From NCBI RefSeq assembly GCF_042670205.1, contig NZ_JBHUWD010000018.1:1-64000 (forward strand): a DNA stretch of 64,000 nt, read 5' to 3'. The notes below the pieces were generated by a model. It had not been told where the DNA came from. It saw only the letters and a program-made list of their open reading frames with translations, and ran no database searches. Below, piece after piece: positions 50,671 through 58,446 of the stretch (the first letter of the stretch is position 1; the number at the start of each line of letters is the position of its first letter). Made by a program: the position numbers and the translations under genes. Source of the DNA: Luteimicrobium sp042670205 (lineage in GTDB: Bacteria; Actinomycetota; Actinomycetes; Actinomycetales; Cellulomonadaceae).

Positions 50671-51335
50671 GATTCGGGCTCCGACGACGTCGCCGCGCCC
50701 TCGGTCTGCGAGGCCGTCACGCCCGCCGCGAGGACGAGCGCGGTGGACGTGGCGCCCGGGTCCTGGTGCCCGATGCTGCGCTCGCCCAGGTAGCTTGCCC
50801 TGCCCTTCGTCGCGAGGAGCGGGATGGTGGCCTCGGCCCCCTGCTGGGCCGCCTCGGCGGCCGCCGCGAACACGGCACGGGCGTCGCCGCCGGCGTCCGC
50901 GGCCCCGACCGCGGCCTGCACCGCCGGGCTCAGCGCGTCGACCATCGTCTTCTCGCCGACGGTCGCCTTGCCCCGCGCCTGAACCCCCTCGAGCGCGCCC
51001 TCGAGGACGGCCACCACCCCGCGACCGTCGAGCTCGGGCAGGTCGGCGACCTTCGCTGCACGCAGGAACGCCGTCCCGTACAGCGGGCCGGCCGCCCCGC
51101 CGACCGTCGACATGAGCGTCGTCGCGACGAGCTTCAGCACGTCCGAGACGTGCGCCGGCGGCTCCGGCAGCGCATCCAGCTTCGCGACCACCGCCGTGAA
51201 CCCGCGGTTCATGTTCTCGCCGTGGTCGCCGTCACCGATCTGCCGGTCGAGCTCGGTGAGCTCGTCCTTGTGCTCAGCGATGCTGCGGGCCGTCTCCCGG
51301 ACCCAGCGTTCCGCCCAAGCCACGTCAGCCGCCAT
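50667..51335 (-). CDS. dhaL: Dihydroxyacetone kinase subunit DhaL
   Basis: DhaL holds ADP/ATP and phosphorylates dihydroxyacetone bound to DhaK. The 222-aa product has the Mg-ADP site LDRQIGDGDHGENM, the nucleotide-binding MSTVGGAAGPLYGT, VGEKTMVDALSPA, and the terminal GHQDPGATSTALVL. ATG 51335 follows GAGGAGGG. It lies 65 bp after dhaK and overlaps dhaM. Confidence 0.95.
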   Translation of the reverse strand: MAADVAWAERWVRETARSIAEHKDELTELDRQIGDGDHGENMNRGFTAVVAKLDALPEPPAHVSDVLKLVATTLMSTVGGAAGPLYGTAFLRAAKVADLPELDGRGVVAVLEGALEGVQARGKATVGEKTMVDALSPAVQAAVGAADAGGDARAVFAAAAEAAQQGAEATIPLLATKGRASYLGERSIGHQDPGATSTALVLAAGVTASQTEGAATSSEPES

Positions 51336-51400
51336 GCCGCCCTCCTCGTACTCGTCGTCCGCTCTCGCCTGCTCCGGGGTACCAGCGTGGCCCGCCGGCG

Positions 51401-52396
51401 TCACCAGCGCAGCGCGGCCGTGTGGACCGGGGCGTCCCACAGGGTCGTGAGCTCGTCGTCGAGCCGCAGGACGGTCACCGACGCGCCCTGCATCTCGAGC
51501 GACGTCACGTAGTTGCCGACCAGCGAGCGCGCGACGACGACACCACGTGCCTCGAGCAGCTTGCGCGCCTGACGATAGACGACGTACAGCTCCGACGACG
51601 GCGTCCCGCCCATGCCGTTGACGAACAGCAGCACGTTCTCGCCGCTGGAGATCTGGAGGTCGTCGGCGACGGGGTCGAGGAGACGCTGCGTGATCGCGTC
51701 CGCGGGCTCGAGCTTGATCCGGTGCCGACCCGGCTCGCCGTGGATCCCGATGCCGATCTCCACCTCGTCGTCCGGGAGGTCGAAGCTCGGCTTGCCTGAC
51801 GCGGGCACCGTGCACGCGGTCAGCGCGACGCCCATCGAGCGCACGTTGGCGTTGACCCGCGTCGCGACCGCGGCCACGCCGGCCAGGTCGTCCCCGCGGT
51901 CCGCCGCCGCGCCCGCGATCTTCTCGACGCACACCGTCCCCGCCACGCCGCGGCGGCCCGCCGTGTAGAGCGAGTCCTCGACGGCCACGTCGTCGTTCAC
52001 GACGACGCTCGCCACCTCGACGTCCTCGGCCTCCGCGAGCTCGACAGCGGTCTCGAAGTTCAGGACGTCGCCCGTGTAGTTCTTCACGATCGCCAGGACG
52101 CCCGCACCGCCGTTCGCCGCGACGAACGCCGGGGCGATCTGGTCCGGCGTCGGCGACGTGAACACCGCGCCCGGGACGGCCGCGTCGAGCATGCCCTGCC
52201 CGACGAAGCCGGCGTGCAGCGGCTCGTGGCCCGAGCCGCCCCCGGACACCAGGCCCACCTTGCCCGCGACGGCACCGCCCGCCCGCGAGACGTAGATGGG
52301 GTCGTAGTGGGCCTCGACGATGTCGGCGTGCGCCGCGACGAAGCCCTCGACGGACTCGACGACGGCGTTCGCGGGATCGTTCAGCAGCTTCTTCAC
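51401..52396 (-). CDS. dhaK: Dihydroxyacetone kinase subunit DhaK
   Basis: DhaK binds dihydroxyacetone covalently as a hemiaminal on a His. The 331-aa protein begins VKKLLNDPANAVVESVEGF and shows LVSGGGSGHEPLHAGFVG, VKNYTGDVLNFE, and the substrate His219 in EIGIGIHGEPGRH, plus VNGMGGTPSSELYV. GTG 52396 has GGAGGA upstream; in-frame codons further upstream lack similarity. It heads the dhaK-dhaL-dhaM operon, which would feed glycerol- or sugar-derived DHA into glycolysis at PEP expense. Confidence 0.95.
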   Translation of the reverse strand: MKKLLNDPANAVVESVEGFVAAHADIVEAHYDPIYVSRAGGAVAGKVGLVSGGGSGHEPLHAGFVGQGMLDAAVPGAVFTSPTPDQIAPAFVAANGGAGVLAIVKNYTGDVLNFETAVELAEAEDVEVASVVVNDDVAVEDSLYTAGRRGVAGTVCVEKIAGAAADRGDDLAGVAAVATRVNANVRSMGVALTACTVPASGKPSFDLPDDEVEIGIGIHGEPGRHRIKLEPADAITQRLLDPVADDLQISSGENVLLFVNGMGGTPSSELYVVYRQARKLLEARGVVVARSLVGNYVTSLEMQGASVTVLRLDDELTTLWDAPVHTAALRW

Positions 52397-52506
52397 TGTG
52401 CTCGTCCTCCGTGACAGGGCCTCGAGCGCCCCGGAGGTCTCCGGGACGACGTCGTCGGCGGTGCGCCGCCCCCGTTCGTGCCCGCCGCCTGGCACCATCA
52501 AACACC

Positions 52507-52528
52507 GGCGCGCGCGTCCGCGCGCGCC
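52507..52528 (-). terminator. Alternating-CG palindrome after folC
   Basis: GGCGCGCGCG (52507-52516) and CGCGCGCGCC (52519-52528) form a perfect 10-bp stem with a 2-base loop, 28 bp past the folC stop on the minus strand, followed by a short TTT. It may terminate ileS-folC before the dha operon. The alternating CG tract is also a candidate for Z-DNA. Confidence 0.5.
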
Positions 52529-52555
52529 ACCTGGGAGAACGTGCAGCGAGGCCGC

Positions 52556-53980
52556 TCAGCCGCGGCCGAGGAGGATCCGCGCGTCCGCCGCCATGATGAC
52601 CGAGCCCGTGACCAGGACGCCCGTGCCCGTGCCCACGCCCGTCTCGTCGCCGGCCTCGGCGAGGTCGACGGCGATCTGCAGCGCCTCGGAGAGCTGGTCG
52701 GCCACGTGCACGCGGTCCTCGCCGAACACGTCGCGCGCGACCTCCGCGAGCTCGTCGGGCGGCGTCGACCGCGGGGACGACGACTGCGTCACCACGACCT
52801 CGGCGAGCACCGGCTCGAGCGCGGCCAGGACACCCTCGGCGTCCTTGTCGCCCAGGACGCCGACCACGCCGACCAGGCGCGTGAACGCGAACGCCTCGTC
52901 GAGCGCGGCGACGAGCGCCTCCGCGCCGGCCGGGTTGTGGGCGGCGTCGACCACGACGGTCGGCGACGAGCGCACCACCTCGAGCCGGCCGGGCGACGTG
53001 GCTCCACCGAAGGCCGCCTCCACGACGGCGCCGTCGAGCGCCCGGCCGCCCGTCAGCAGGGCCTCGCCCGCCGCGAGCGCCAGGAGCGCGTTGTGGGCCT
53101 GGTGCTCGCCGAACAGCGGCAGGTAGACGTCCTGGTAGACGGCGCCGGCGGTGCGCAGCGTGAGCTGTTGTCCGCCGACGGCCACGGTCCGCTCGACGAC
53201 CGCGAGCTCCTCGCCCTCGCGCAGCAGCCGCGCGTGCCGCGCGGCGGAGGCCGCGGCCAGCACCTCCGCCGCCTCGTCGGTCTGCTCCGCCGAGACGACC
53301 GTCGCACCCTCCTTGATGATCCCGGCCTTCACGCGCGCGATCTCACCGACGGTGTGCCCGAGCCAGCGCTCGTGGTCGAGCGCGACAGGCGTGACGACGG
53401 CGACCTCCGCGTCGATGACGTTAGTCGAGTCCCACTCGCCGCCCATCCCGACCTCGACGACGGCCACGTCGACGGGCGCGTCGGCGAAGGCCGCGAACGC
53501 GACCACGGTCAGCACCTCGAAGAACGACAGCTGGGACTGACCCGAGGCCTGCAGCTCGCCGTCGACGATCTGGATGTACGGGTACACGTCGTTCCACGTG
53601 TCGACGAAGCCCTGCGCGGAGATGGGCTCACCGTCGATCTGGATCCGCTCGGTCACGCTCGTCAGGTGCGGGCTCGTGAAGAGTCCCGTCCGCAGTCCGT
53701 GCTCTCGCACGAGCCGCTCCGTCATCCGCGCGGTGCTCGTCTTGCCGTTGGTCCCCGTGAGGTGGATCGACCGGAACGAGTGCTGCGGGGCCCCGAGGAT
53801 CTCGAACACGCGCGCCACCCGCGAGAGCGTCGGGTCGAAGTCGTGCTCGGGGGCCCGCGCCTCGATGTGCGCCCAGATCCGGTCGAGGTCCGCCTGGGCG
53901 GCCGAGTCCTCGGCGGCGCGTCTCGCGTCGGCGCCCTTCCTGCGCTGCGGGGCCCCGCCCGCGGCCGGACGCGCGCTCAT
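52556..53980 (-). CDS. folC: Bifunctional folylpolyglutamate/dihydrofolate synthase
   Basis: FolC adds glutamates to folates (and may make dihydrofolate). The 474-aa protein belongs to the Mur ligase superfamily: P-loop HLTGTNGKTSTARMTE (about residues 73-88), FTSPHL, EVGMGGEWDSTNV, DHERWLGHTVGEIA, and the C-terminal DAAHNPAGAEALVAAL. The N terminus carries about 30 low-complexity residues. Its ATG overlaps the ileS stop (ATGA), so it is coupled to ileS and likely shares its T-box-controlled transcript. Confidence 0.96.
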   Translation of the reverse strand: MSARPAAGGAPQRRKGADARRAAEDSAAQADLDRIWAHIEARAPEHDFDPTLSRVARVFEILGAPQHSFRSIHLTGTNGKTSTARMTERLVREHGLRTGLFTSPHLTSVTERIQIDGEPISAQGFVDTWNDVYPYIQIVDGELQASGQSQLSFFEVLTVVAFAAFADAPVDVAVVEVGMGGEWDSTNVIDAEVAVVTPVALDHERWLGHTVGEIARVKAGIIKEGATVVSAEQTDEAAEVLAAASAARHARLLREGEELAVVERTVAVGGQQLTLRTAGAVYQDVYLPLFGEHQAHNALLALAAGEALLTGGRALDGAVVEAAFGGATSPGRLEVVRSSPTVVVDAAHNPAGAEALVAALDEAFAFTRLVGVVGVLGDKDAEGVLAALEPVLAEVVVTQSSSPRSTPPDELAEVARDVFGEDRVHVADQLSEALQIAVDLAEAGDETGVGTGTGVLVTGSVIMAADARILLGRG

Positions 53981-56900
53981 GCCCGCACCGCCTTGCTCAC
54001 GACGACGACCGGGCTCCGGTCCTGCGCGGCGTCCGGCAGCGGGGCGAGGTCCAGGTTGGTGGCGAGCGTCTCGGACGAGAGGAACTCGCCGAGCTTCTCG
54101 ACGTCCGCCAGGTGCTCCGCGGGAACCTCGACGCGCAGGTCGATGCGGTCCGCGACGTCGAGGCCGGCGGCCTTGCGGGCGTCCTGGACGGCCCGCACGA
54201 GGTCGCGCACGTATCCCTCGGCGCGGAGCGCGTCGTCGAGCGCGAGATCGAGCACGACGAAGCCCCCGCCCGCGAGGACGGCTGCCCCGATGCTCTCCCC
54301 CGCGTCGGCGGCGTCTCCCCCGACGACCGTGCTGAGCTCGTACTCGGTGGGCTCGAGCGGCACGTCACCGTCGGGCGTGCGGACGACGACGGCGTCAGCG
54401 TCGGACACGAACCAGTCCCCGGCCTTCGCGGCCTTGATGACGGCCTGGACCCCGCGTCCGAGGCGCGGGCCGGCGGCGCGCGCGTTGACGGCGAGCCGCT
54501 GGCTGATGCCGAACCGCTCCGCCGCGCCCGACTCGAGCCCCGCGAGCTCGACTGCCTTGACGTTGAGCTCCGACGCGATCAGGTCCGTGTAGGGAGCGAG
54601 CGGCTCGGGCTCGGCGACCACGACGGTGAGCCGTGCGAGCGGCTGGCGCACGCGCACCTGGTGCGCCTTGCGGACGGCGTGCGCCGAGGACACGACGGCG
54701 CGGACCTCGTCCATCGACGTGACGAGCGCGTCCGCGTCGTCACCGAGACCCGCGAGCGCCGGCTCGGCCGCGGTCGGCCAGTCGGTCAGGTGCACGGACC
54801 GGCCGCCCGTGAGCCCGCGCCAGACCTCCTCGGTGACGAGCGGCGCGAGCGGCGCCATCACGCGGGTGAGGAGCTCGAGCACCGTGAACAGGGTGTCGAA
54901 CGCGGCGTGGTCCTCGGCCCAGAAGCGGTCGCGCTGGGTGCGCACGTACCAGTTGGTGACGACGTCGAGGTGCTCGCGGACGGCCTCGCACGCGCCCGCG
55001 ACGTCGTACGCGTCGAGCAGCTCCGTGGTCCGCTCGACGAGCCCCCGCGTCCGGGCCAGCACGTAGCGGTCCAGGGCGTCGAGCCCCTCGGCGGACGCGC
55101 CGCCGTCGGACCCGACCGACCGTGCCACGTACCCCTCGCCGTCGTTCGCGGCGCCCGCGTACAGCGTGAAGAAGTAGTACGTGCTCCACAGCGGCAGCAG
55201 GACCTGGCGCACGGCGTCGCGGATGCTCTCCTCCGCGACGACGAGGTTCCCGCCGCGCAGCACCGGGCTGCTCATGAGCGACCAGCGGACGGCGTCCGAG
55301 CCGTAGGCGTCGAACATCTCCCGGGGGTCGGGGAAGTTCCGCAGCGACTTGCTGGCCTTGCGGCCGTCGTCGCCGAGGATGATGCCGTGCGACACGGCCG
55401 AGCGGAACGCGGGCCGGTCGAACAGCGCCGTCGACAGGACGTGCAGCAGGTAGAACCAGCCGCGCGTCTGCCCGACGTACTCGACGATGAAGTCGCCCGG
55501 GAAGTGGTGCTCGAACCACTCGGTGTTCTCGAACGGGTAGTGCACCTGGGCGAACGGCATCGAGCCGGAGTCGAACCACACGTCGAACACGTCGGGGATG
55601 CGGCGCATCGTCGAGCGGCCCGTCGGGTCGTCCGGGTTGGGGCGCGTCAGGTCGTCGATGAACGGGCGGTGCAGGTCGGCCTCGCCGGCCTCGTTCACGG
55701 GCAGGCGGCCGAAGTCGCGCTCGAGCTCGGCGAGCGACCCGTACACGTCGGTGCGCGGGTAGGCCGGGTCGTCGCTCTGCCAGACCGGGATCGGCGAGCC
55801 CCAGTAGCGGTTGCGGCTGATCGACCAGTCGCGCGCGCCCTCGAGCCACTTGCCGAACTGGCCGTCCTTGATGTGCTCGGGGGTCCAGGAGATCTCCTGG
55901 TTGAGCTCGACCATGCGGTCGCGGAACGCGCTGACGCGCACGAACCAGCTCGACACCGCCTTGTAGATCAGGGGGTTCCGGCAGCGCCAGCAGTGCGGGT
56001 AGGAGTGCTGGTACGTCTCGTGGCGGACGAGCACCGGGCGCTCGTCGGCGGCGCGGCGCCCGACCGGGCCGGCGACGCGCTTGAGGTCCGCGATGATCAT
56101 GGGGTTCGCGTCGAAGACCTGCTCGCCCGCGTAGTCGCCGACCTGGTTCGTGAACCGGCCGCGCTGGTCGACCGGCACGACGGGCGTGATCCCCGCCGCG
56201 TCGCACGCCGCCATGTCGTCCTCGCCGAACGCGGGCGCCATGTGCACGACGCCGGTGCCGTCCTCGGTCGTGACGAAGTCGCCGAGCAGCACCTGGTGGG
56301 CGTGCTCGTGGCCCACGAAGTAGTCGAACGGCGGGTGGTAGGTGGCGCCCGCGAGGTCCGAGCCGCGCACGGTCGCGAGGACGGTCGGCTCCTCGCCGAG
56401 CTCGCGCGCGAACGCCGCCAGCCGCGGCTGGGCGAGCAGCACGCGCTCGCCCGGGTGCTCGTCGGCGAACGGCGAGCCGTCCTGCGGCTGCACGACGACG
56501 TAGTCGACGTCCGGCCCGACGGCGACCGCCAGGTTGGAGGGCAGCGTCCAGGGGGTCGTGGTCCAGATCAGTACGAGGGCGCCGTCGACGACCGAGCGCG
56601 TCGCCTGGGGCAGGGCCGCGGCGGGCGAGCCGTCGCGCGCGCCCGCAACACGCAGGCCCACGGTGACGGCGGGGTCCTGGCGCGACGCGTACACGTCGTC
56701 GTCCATGCGCAGCTCGTGGTTGGACAGCGGGGTCTCGTCACGCCAGCAGTACGGCAGGACCCGGTAGCCCTCGTAGGCGAGGCCCTTGTCGTACAGCTGC
56801 TTGAACGCCCACAGCACCGACTCCATGAAGGTGACGTCGAGCGTCTTGTAGTCGTGCTCGAAGTCCACCCAGCGGGCCTGCCGCTCGACGTACTCCTCCC

Positions 56901-57333
56901 ACTCCTTCGTGTACCGCAGCACGGACGACCGGCACGCGTCGTTGAACGCGGCGATGCCCATCTCGTCGATCTGCGACTTGTCCGTGATGCCGAGGATCCG
57001 CTCGGCCTCGAGCTCGGCGGGCAGGCCGTGCGTGTCCCAGCCGAAGCGCCGCTCCACCCGGCGGCCCTTCATGGTCTGGTAGCGCGGGACGACGTCCTTG
57101 ACGTACCCGGTGAGGAGGTGGCCGTAGTGCGGCAGGCCGTTCGCGAAGGGCGGGCCGTCGTAGAAGACGAACTCGTTGCTGCCCTCGTCGCCCGCGGGCC
57201 GCTGGTCGATCGACGCCTGGAACGTGCCGTCCGCCTTCCAGAAGGCGAGCGTGCCCTGCTCGACGGCGGGCAGGTTCGGCGAGGCGGGGACGCGCGCGTC
57301 GTCGCCGGAGCGGTGCTGGGGGTAGTGGGCCAT
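53977..57333 (-). CDS. ileS: Isoleucyl-tRNA synthetase, eukaryote-like (type 2)
   Basis: IleRS charges tRNA-Ile. The 1118-aa class I enzyme has HIGH as HYGH (residues 69-72), KMSKS as KASKS (near residue 659), an editing domain (about 200-420), DVWFDSGSMPFAQVHYPF and GWFYLLHVLS. It lacks the C-terminal zinc finger of E. coli-type IleRS. The eukaryote-like (type 2) class, usual in Actinobacteria, is known for low mupirocin sensitivity; that is a family expectation here. The ATG has GGGAG 5-10 nt upstream, within the switchable part of the T-box leader. Confidence 0.97.
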   Translation of the reverse strand: MAHYPQHRSGDDARVPASPNLPAVEQGTLAFWKADGTFQASIDQRPAGDEGSNEFVFYDGPPFANGLPHYGHLLTGYVKDVVPRYQTMKGRRVERRFGWDTHGLPAELEAERILGITDKSQIDEMGIAAFNDACRSSVLRYTKEWEEYVERQARWVDFEHDYKTLDVTFMESVLWAFKQLYDKGLAYEGYRVLPYCWRDETPLSNHELRMDDDVYASRQDPAVTVGLRVAGARDGSPAAALPQATRSVVDGALVLIWTTTPWTLPSNLAVAVGPDVDYVVVQPQDGSPFADEHPGERVLLAQPRLAAFARELGEEPTVLATVRGSDLAGATYHPPFDYFVGHEHAHQVLLGDFVTTEDGTGVVHMAPAFGEDDMAACDAAGITPVVPVDQRGRFTNQVGDYAGEQVFDANPMIIADLKRVAGPVGRRAADERPVLVRHETYQHSYPHCWRCRNPLIYKAVSSWFVRVSAFRDRMVELNQEISWTPEHIKDGQFGKWLEGARDWSISRNRYWGSPIPVWQSDDPAYPRTDVYGSLAELERDFGRLPVNEAGEADLHRPFIDDLTRPNPDDPTGRSTMRRIPDVFDVWFDSGSMPFAQVHYPFENTEWFEHHFPGDFIVEYVGQTRGWFYLLHVLSTALFDRPAFRSAVSHGIILGDDGRKASKSLRNFPDPREMFDAYGSDAVRWSLMSSPVLRGGNLVVAEESIRDAVRQVLLPLWSTYYFFTLYAGAANDGEGYVARSVGSDGGASAEGLDALDRYVLARTRGLVERTTELLDAYDVAGACEAVREHLDVVTNWYVRTQRDRFWAEDHAAFDTLFTVLELLTRVMAPLAPLVTEEVWRGLTGGRSVHLTDWPTAAEPALAGLGDDADALVTSMDEVRAVVSSAHAVRKAHQVRVRQPLARLTVVVAEPEPLAPYTDLIASELNVKAVELAGLESGAAERFGISQRLAVNARAAGPRLGRGVQAVIKAAKAGDWFVSDADAVVVRTPDGDVPLEPTEYELSTVVGGDAADAGESIGAAVLAGGGFVVLDLALDDALRAEGYVRDLVRAVQDARKAAGLDVADRIDLRVEVPAEHLADVEKLGEFLSSETLATNLDLAPLPDAAQDRSPVVVVSKAVRA

Positions 57334-57341
57334 GGGTTCGG

Positions 57342-57595
57342 CTCCCGGAGCGGTGGAGAGGGTGGTCGCGTGCTGCCGTGCTGCGAGGACGACCCGGCCG
57401 ACCGGTGACCCGGCGCGGCGGACCGCGGTACCACCCCGCTTGTCGCCGGCGCTCCGACGACCGCTCCTTCAGGGCTGTGACGGGCCCTCCCGTCCGGTTC
57501 TACTGAGGCCGACCGACGACGGGCGCGAGCGCCGCGGTTCGAGGGCCTGTTCTTCCGGAGGCTCGCCGGTGATGGCCGGGTCGACGCCTTGTGCG
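57342..57595 (-). promoter_or_regulatory. T-box riboswitch (tRNA-Ile) controlling ileS translation
   Basis: The ileS leader contains the T-box core GGGGUGGUACCGCGG (57423-57437), with UGGU (57430-57433) able to pair with the ACCA end of tRNA-Ile. Upstream are a specifier region CCCGGCCAUCACCGGCG with codon AUC (Ile) at 57571-57573 and the AGUAGAACCGGACGGG element (57489-57504). Stem I is short, as in the actinobacterial translational class II T-boxes of ileS. No terminator U-run is seen. ACCACCC (57360-57366), close to the GGGAG SD (57342-57346), is perfectly complementary to GGGUGGU (57430-57436), giving a possible alternative fold. Confidence 0.93.
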
Positions 57596-57598
57596 CCC

Positions 57599-57604
57599 AT
57601 CGTA
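57599..57604 (-). promoter_or_regulatory. -10 element for the ileS T-box transcript
   Basis: TACGAT (TAnnnT) on the minus strand would start RNA near 57592, just before the T-box stem I. No convincing -35 at 17-18 bp. Confidence 0.45.
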
Positions 57605-57698
57605 ACCGGTGCCGACCGACGCGAGCCGCTAGAGTTGCGGCGCTACCAGGTCTCGAGAAGCGTGGACCATGTGTCGCACGTCACGAGGAGCCGAGTTC

Positions 57699-58004
57699 AT
57701 GCCGCAGCCCACCACCGGTGGCATCCGTATCGAGCGCGACGGCGCCCACTGGGTCATGTGGGGCGAGGTCGACGCGGCGGTCGCGGAGGCGACGGAGCAC
57801 GAGGTCGCCGCGGCGCTCAGCCGCCACTCCACGGTGAGCCTCGACCTCTCGGGCGTGACGTTCATGGACTCGGGCGGCCTGCGGCTCCTCTACCTGGCTG
57901 CGGCGTCCTGCGAGCAGCCGCCACGGATCGCCGGTGCCCCCGAGAACGTTCGCGACCTGCTCGACCTCGCGAACGTGACGGATCTGTTCGAGCTCGAGTC
58001 CTGA
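57699..58004 (+). CDS. STAS-domain anti-anti-sigma factor
   Basis: A 101-aa single STAS domain. The key motif is LDLSGVTFMDSGGLRLLYLA: Ser58 in D-S-G is the phosphoacceptor in SpoIIAA/RsbV proteins. Unphosphorylated, such proteins bind an anti-sigma kinase and release a sigma factor. ATG 57699 is chosen because GAGGAG lies 9 nt upstream; an ATG at 57669 would add ten residues with no SD. It is followed after 10 bp by an RsbW-like ATPase and then by the phytochrome-phosphatase, forming one operon divergent from ileS. Confidence 0.85.
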   Translation: MPQPTTGGIRIERDGAHWVMWGEVDAAVAEATEHEVAAALSRHSTVSLDLSGVTFMDSGGLRLLYLAAASCEQPPRIAGAPENVRDLLDLANVTDLFELES

Positions 58005-58014
58005 GGACGCGACG

Positions 58015-58446
58015 GTGACGATCGAGACCCACGCGGCGCCGTCGTCATTCCGGGAGATCGCGACCTGGGACCTGGACGACCTCGAGGACCTCGCGGTCGT
58101 CCGCGCCAGCCTGCGCGAGCTCCTGGCCGGGGACGCCTGGCCCGCGGCCGTCGCGGACGTGGACCGGCTCCTCATCGTCGCGAGCGAGCTCGCGACCAAC
58201 GCCCTCCGGCACGGCGGACGACCGGCGCGACTCCGCCTGCTCGTCGACGGGACGGGCTACCTCATCGACGCCGTGGACCACGCGGCGGACGTGAAGCCGG
58301 CCGTCGTGAGCGGCCGCGACCCCGGCCAGGGAGGCTTCGGGCTCGTCCTCGTCAAACGGCTCGCCCAGGACGTCGGCTCGTACGTGACCGGTCGCGACAA
58401 GCACGTCTGGGCCCGCTTCGACCCCCGCGAGCGGCAGGCGTCGTGA
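58015..58446 (+). CDS. RsbW-like ATP-binding anti-sigma kinase
   Basis: A 143-aa GHKL ATPase of the HATPase_c_2 (RsbW/SpoIIAB-like) family. The N box is VASELATNALRHGG (about residues 55-68), the G1 box AVDHAADVKP and the G2 box GQGGFGLVLVKRLAQD. It lacks the DHp and receiver parts of a two-component kinase. In partner switching it would phosphorylate the STAS protein and hold a sigma factor or other client. GTG 58015 follows GAGGA. Its last 4 bp overlap the phytochrome gene (GTGA). Confidence 0.82.
   Translation: MTIETHAAPSSFREIATWDLDDLEDLAVVRASLRELLAGDAWPAAVADVDRLLIVASELATNALRHGGRPARLRLLVDGTGYLIDAVDHAADVKPAVVSGRDPGQGGFGLVLVKRLAQDVGSYVTGRDKHVWARFDPRERQAS

Noticed and set aside
43213..50793. 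A 2526-codon open frame on the plus strand opposite ftsY, smc, ndk and dhaM
   Set aside because: It is the antisense shadow of GC-rich genes: Arg/Glu/Leu/Gly-biased, no SD, no domains, and it covers several certain genes on the other strand.
57421..57437. Intrinsic terminator in the ileS leader
   Set aside because: The conserved GGGGUGGUACCGCGG is the T-box core; no U-run follows, so control is more likely translational.
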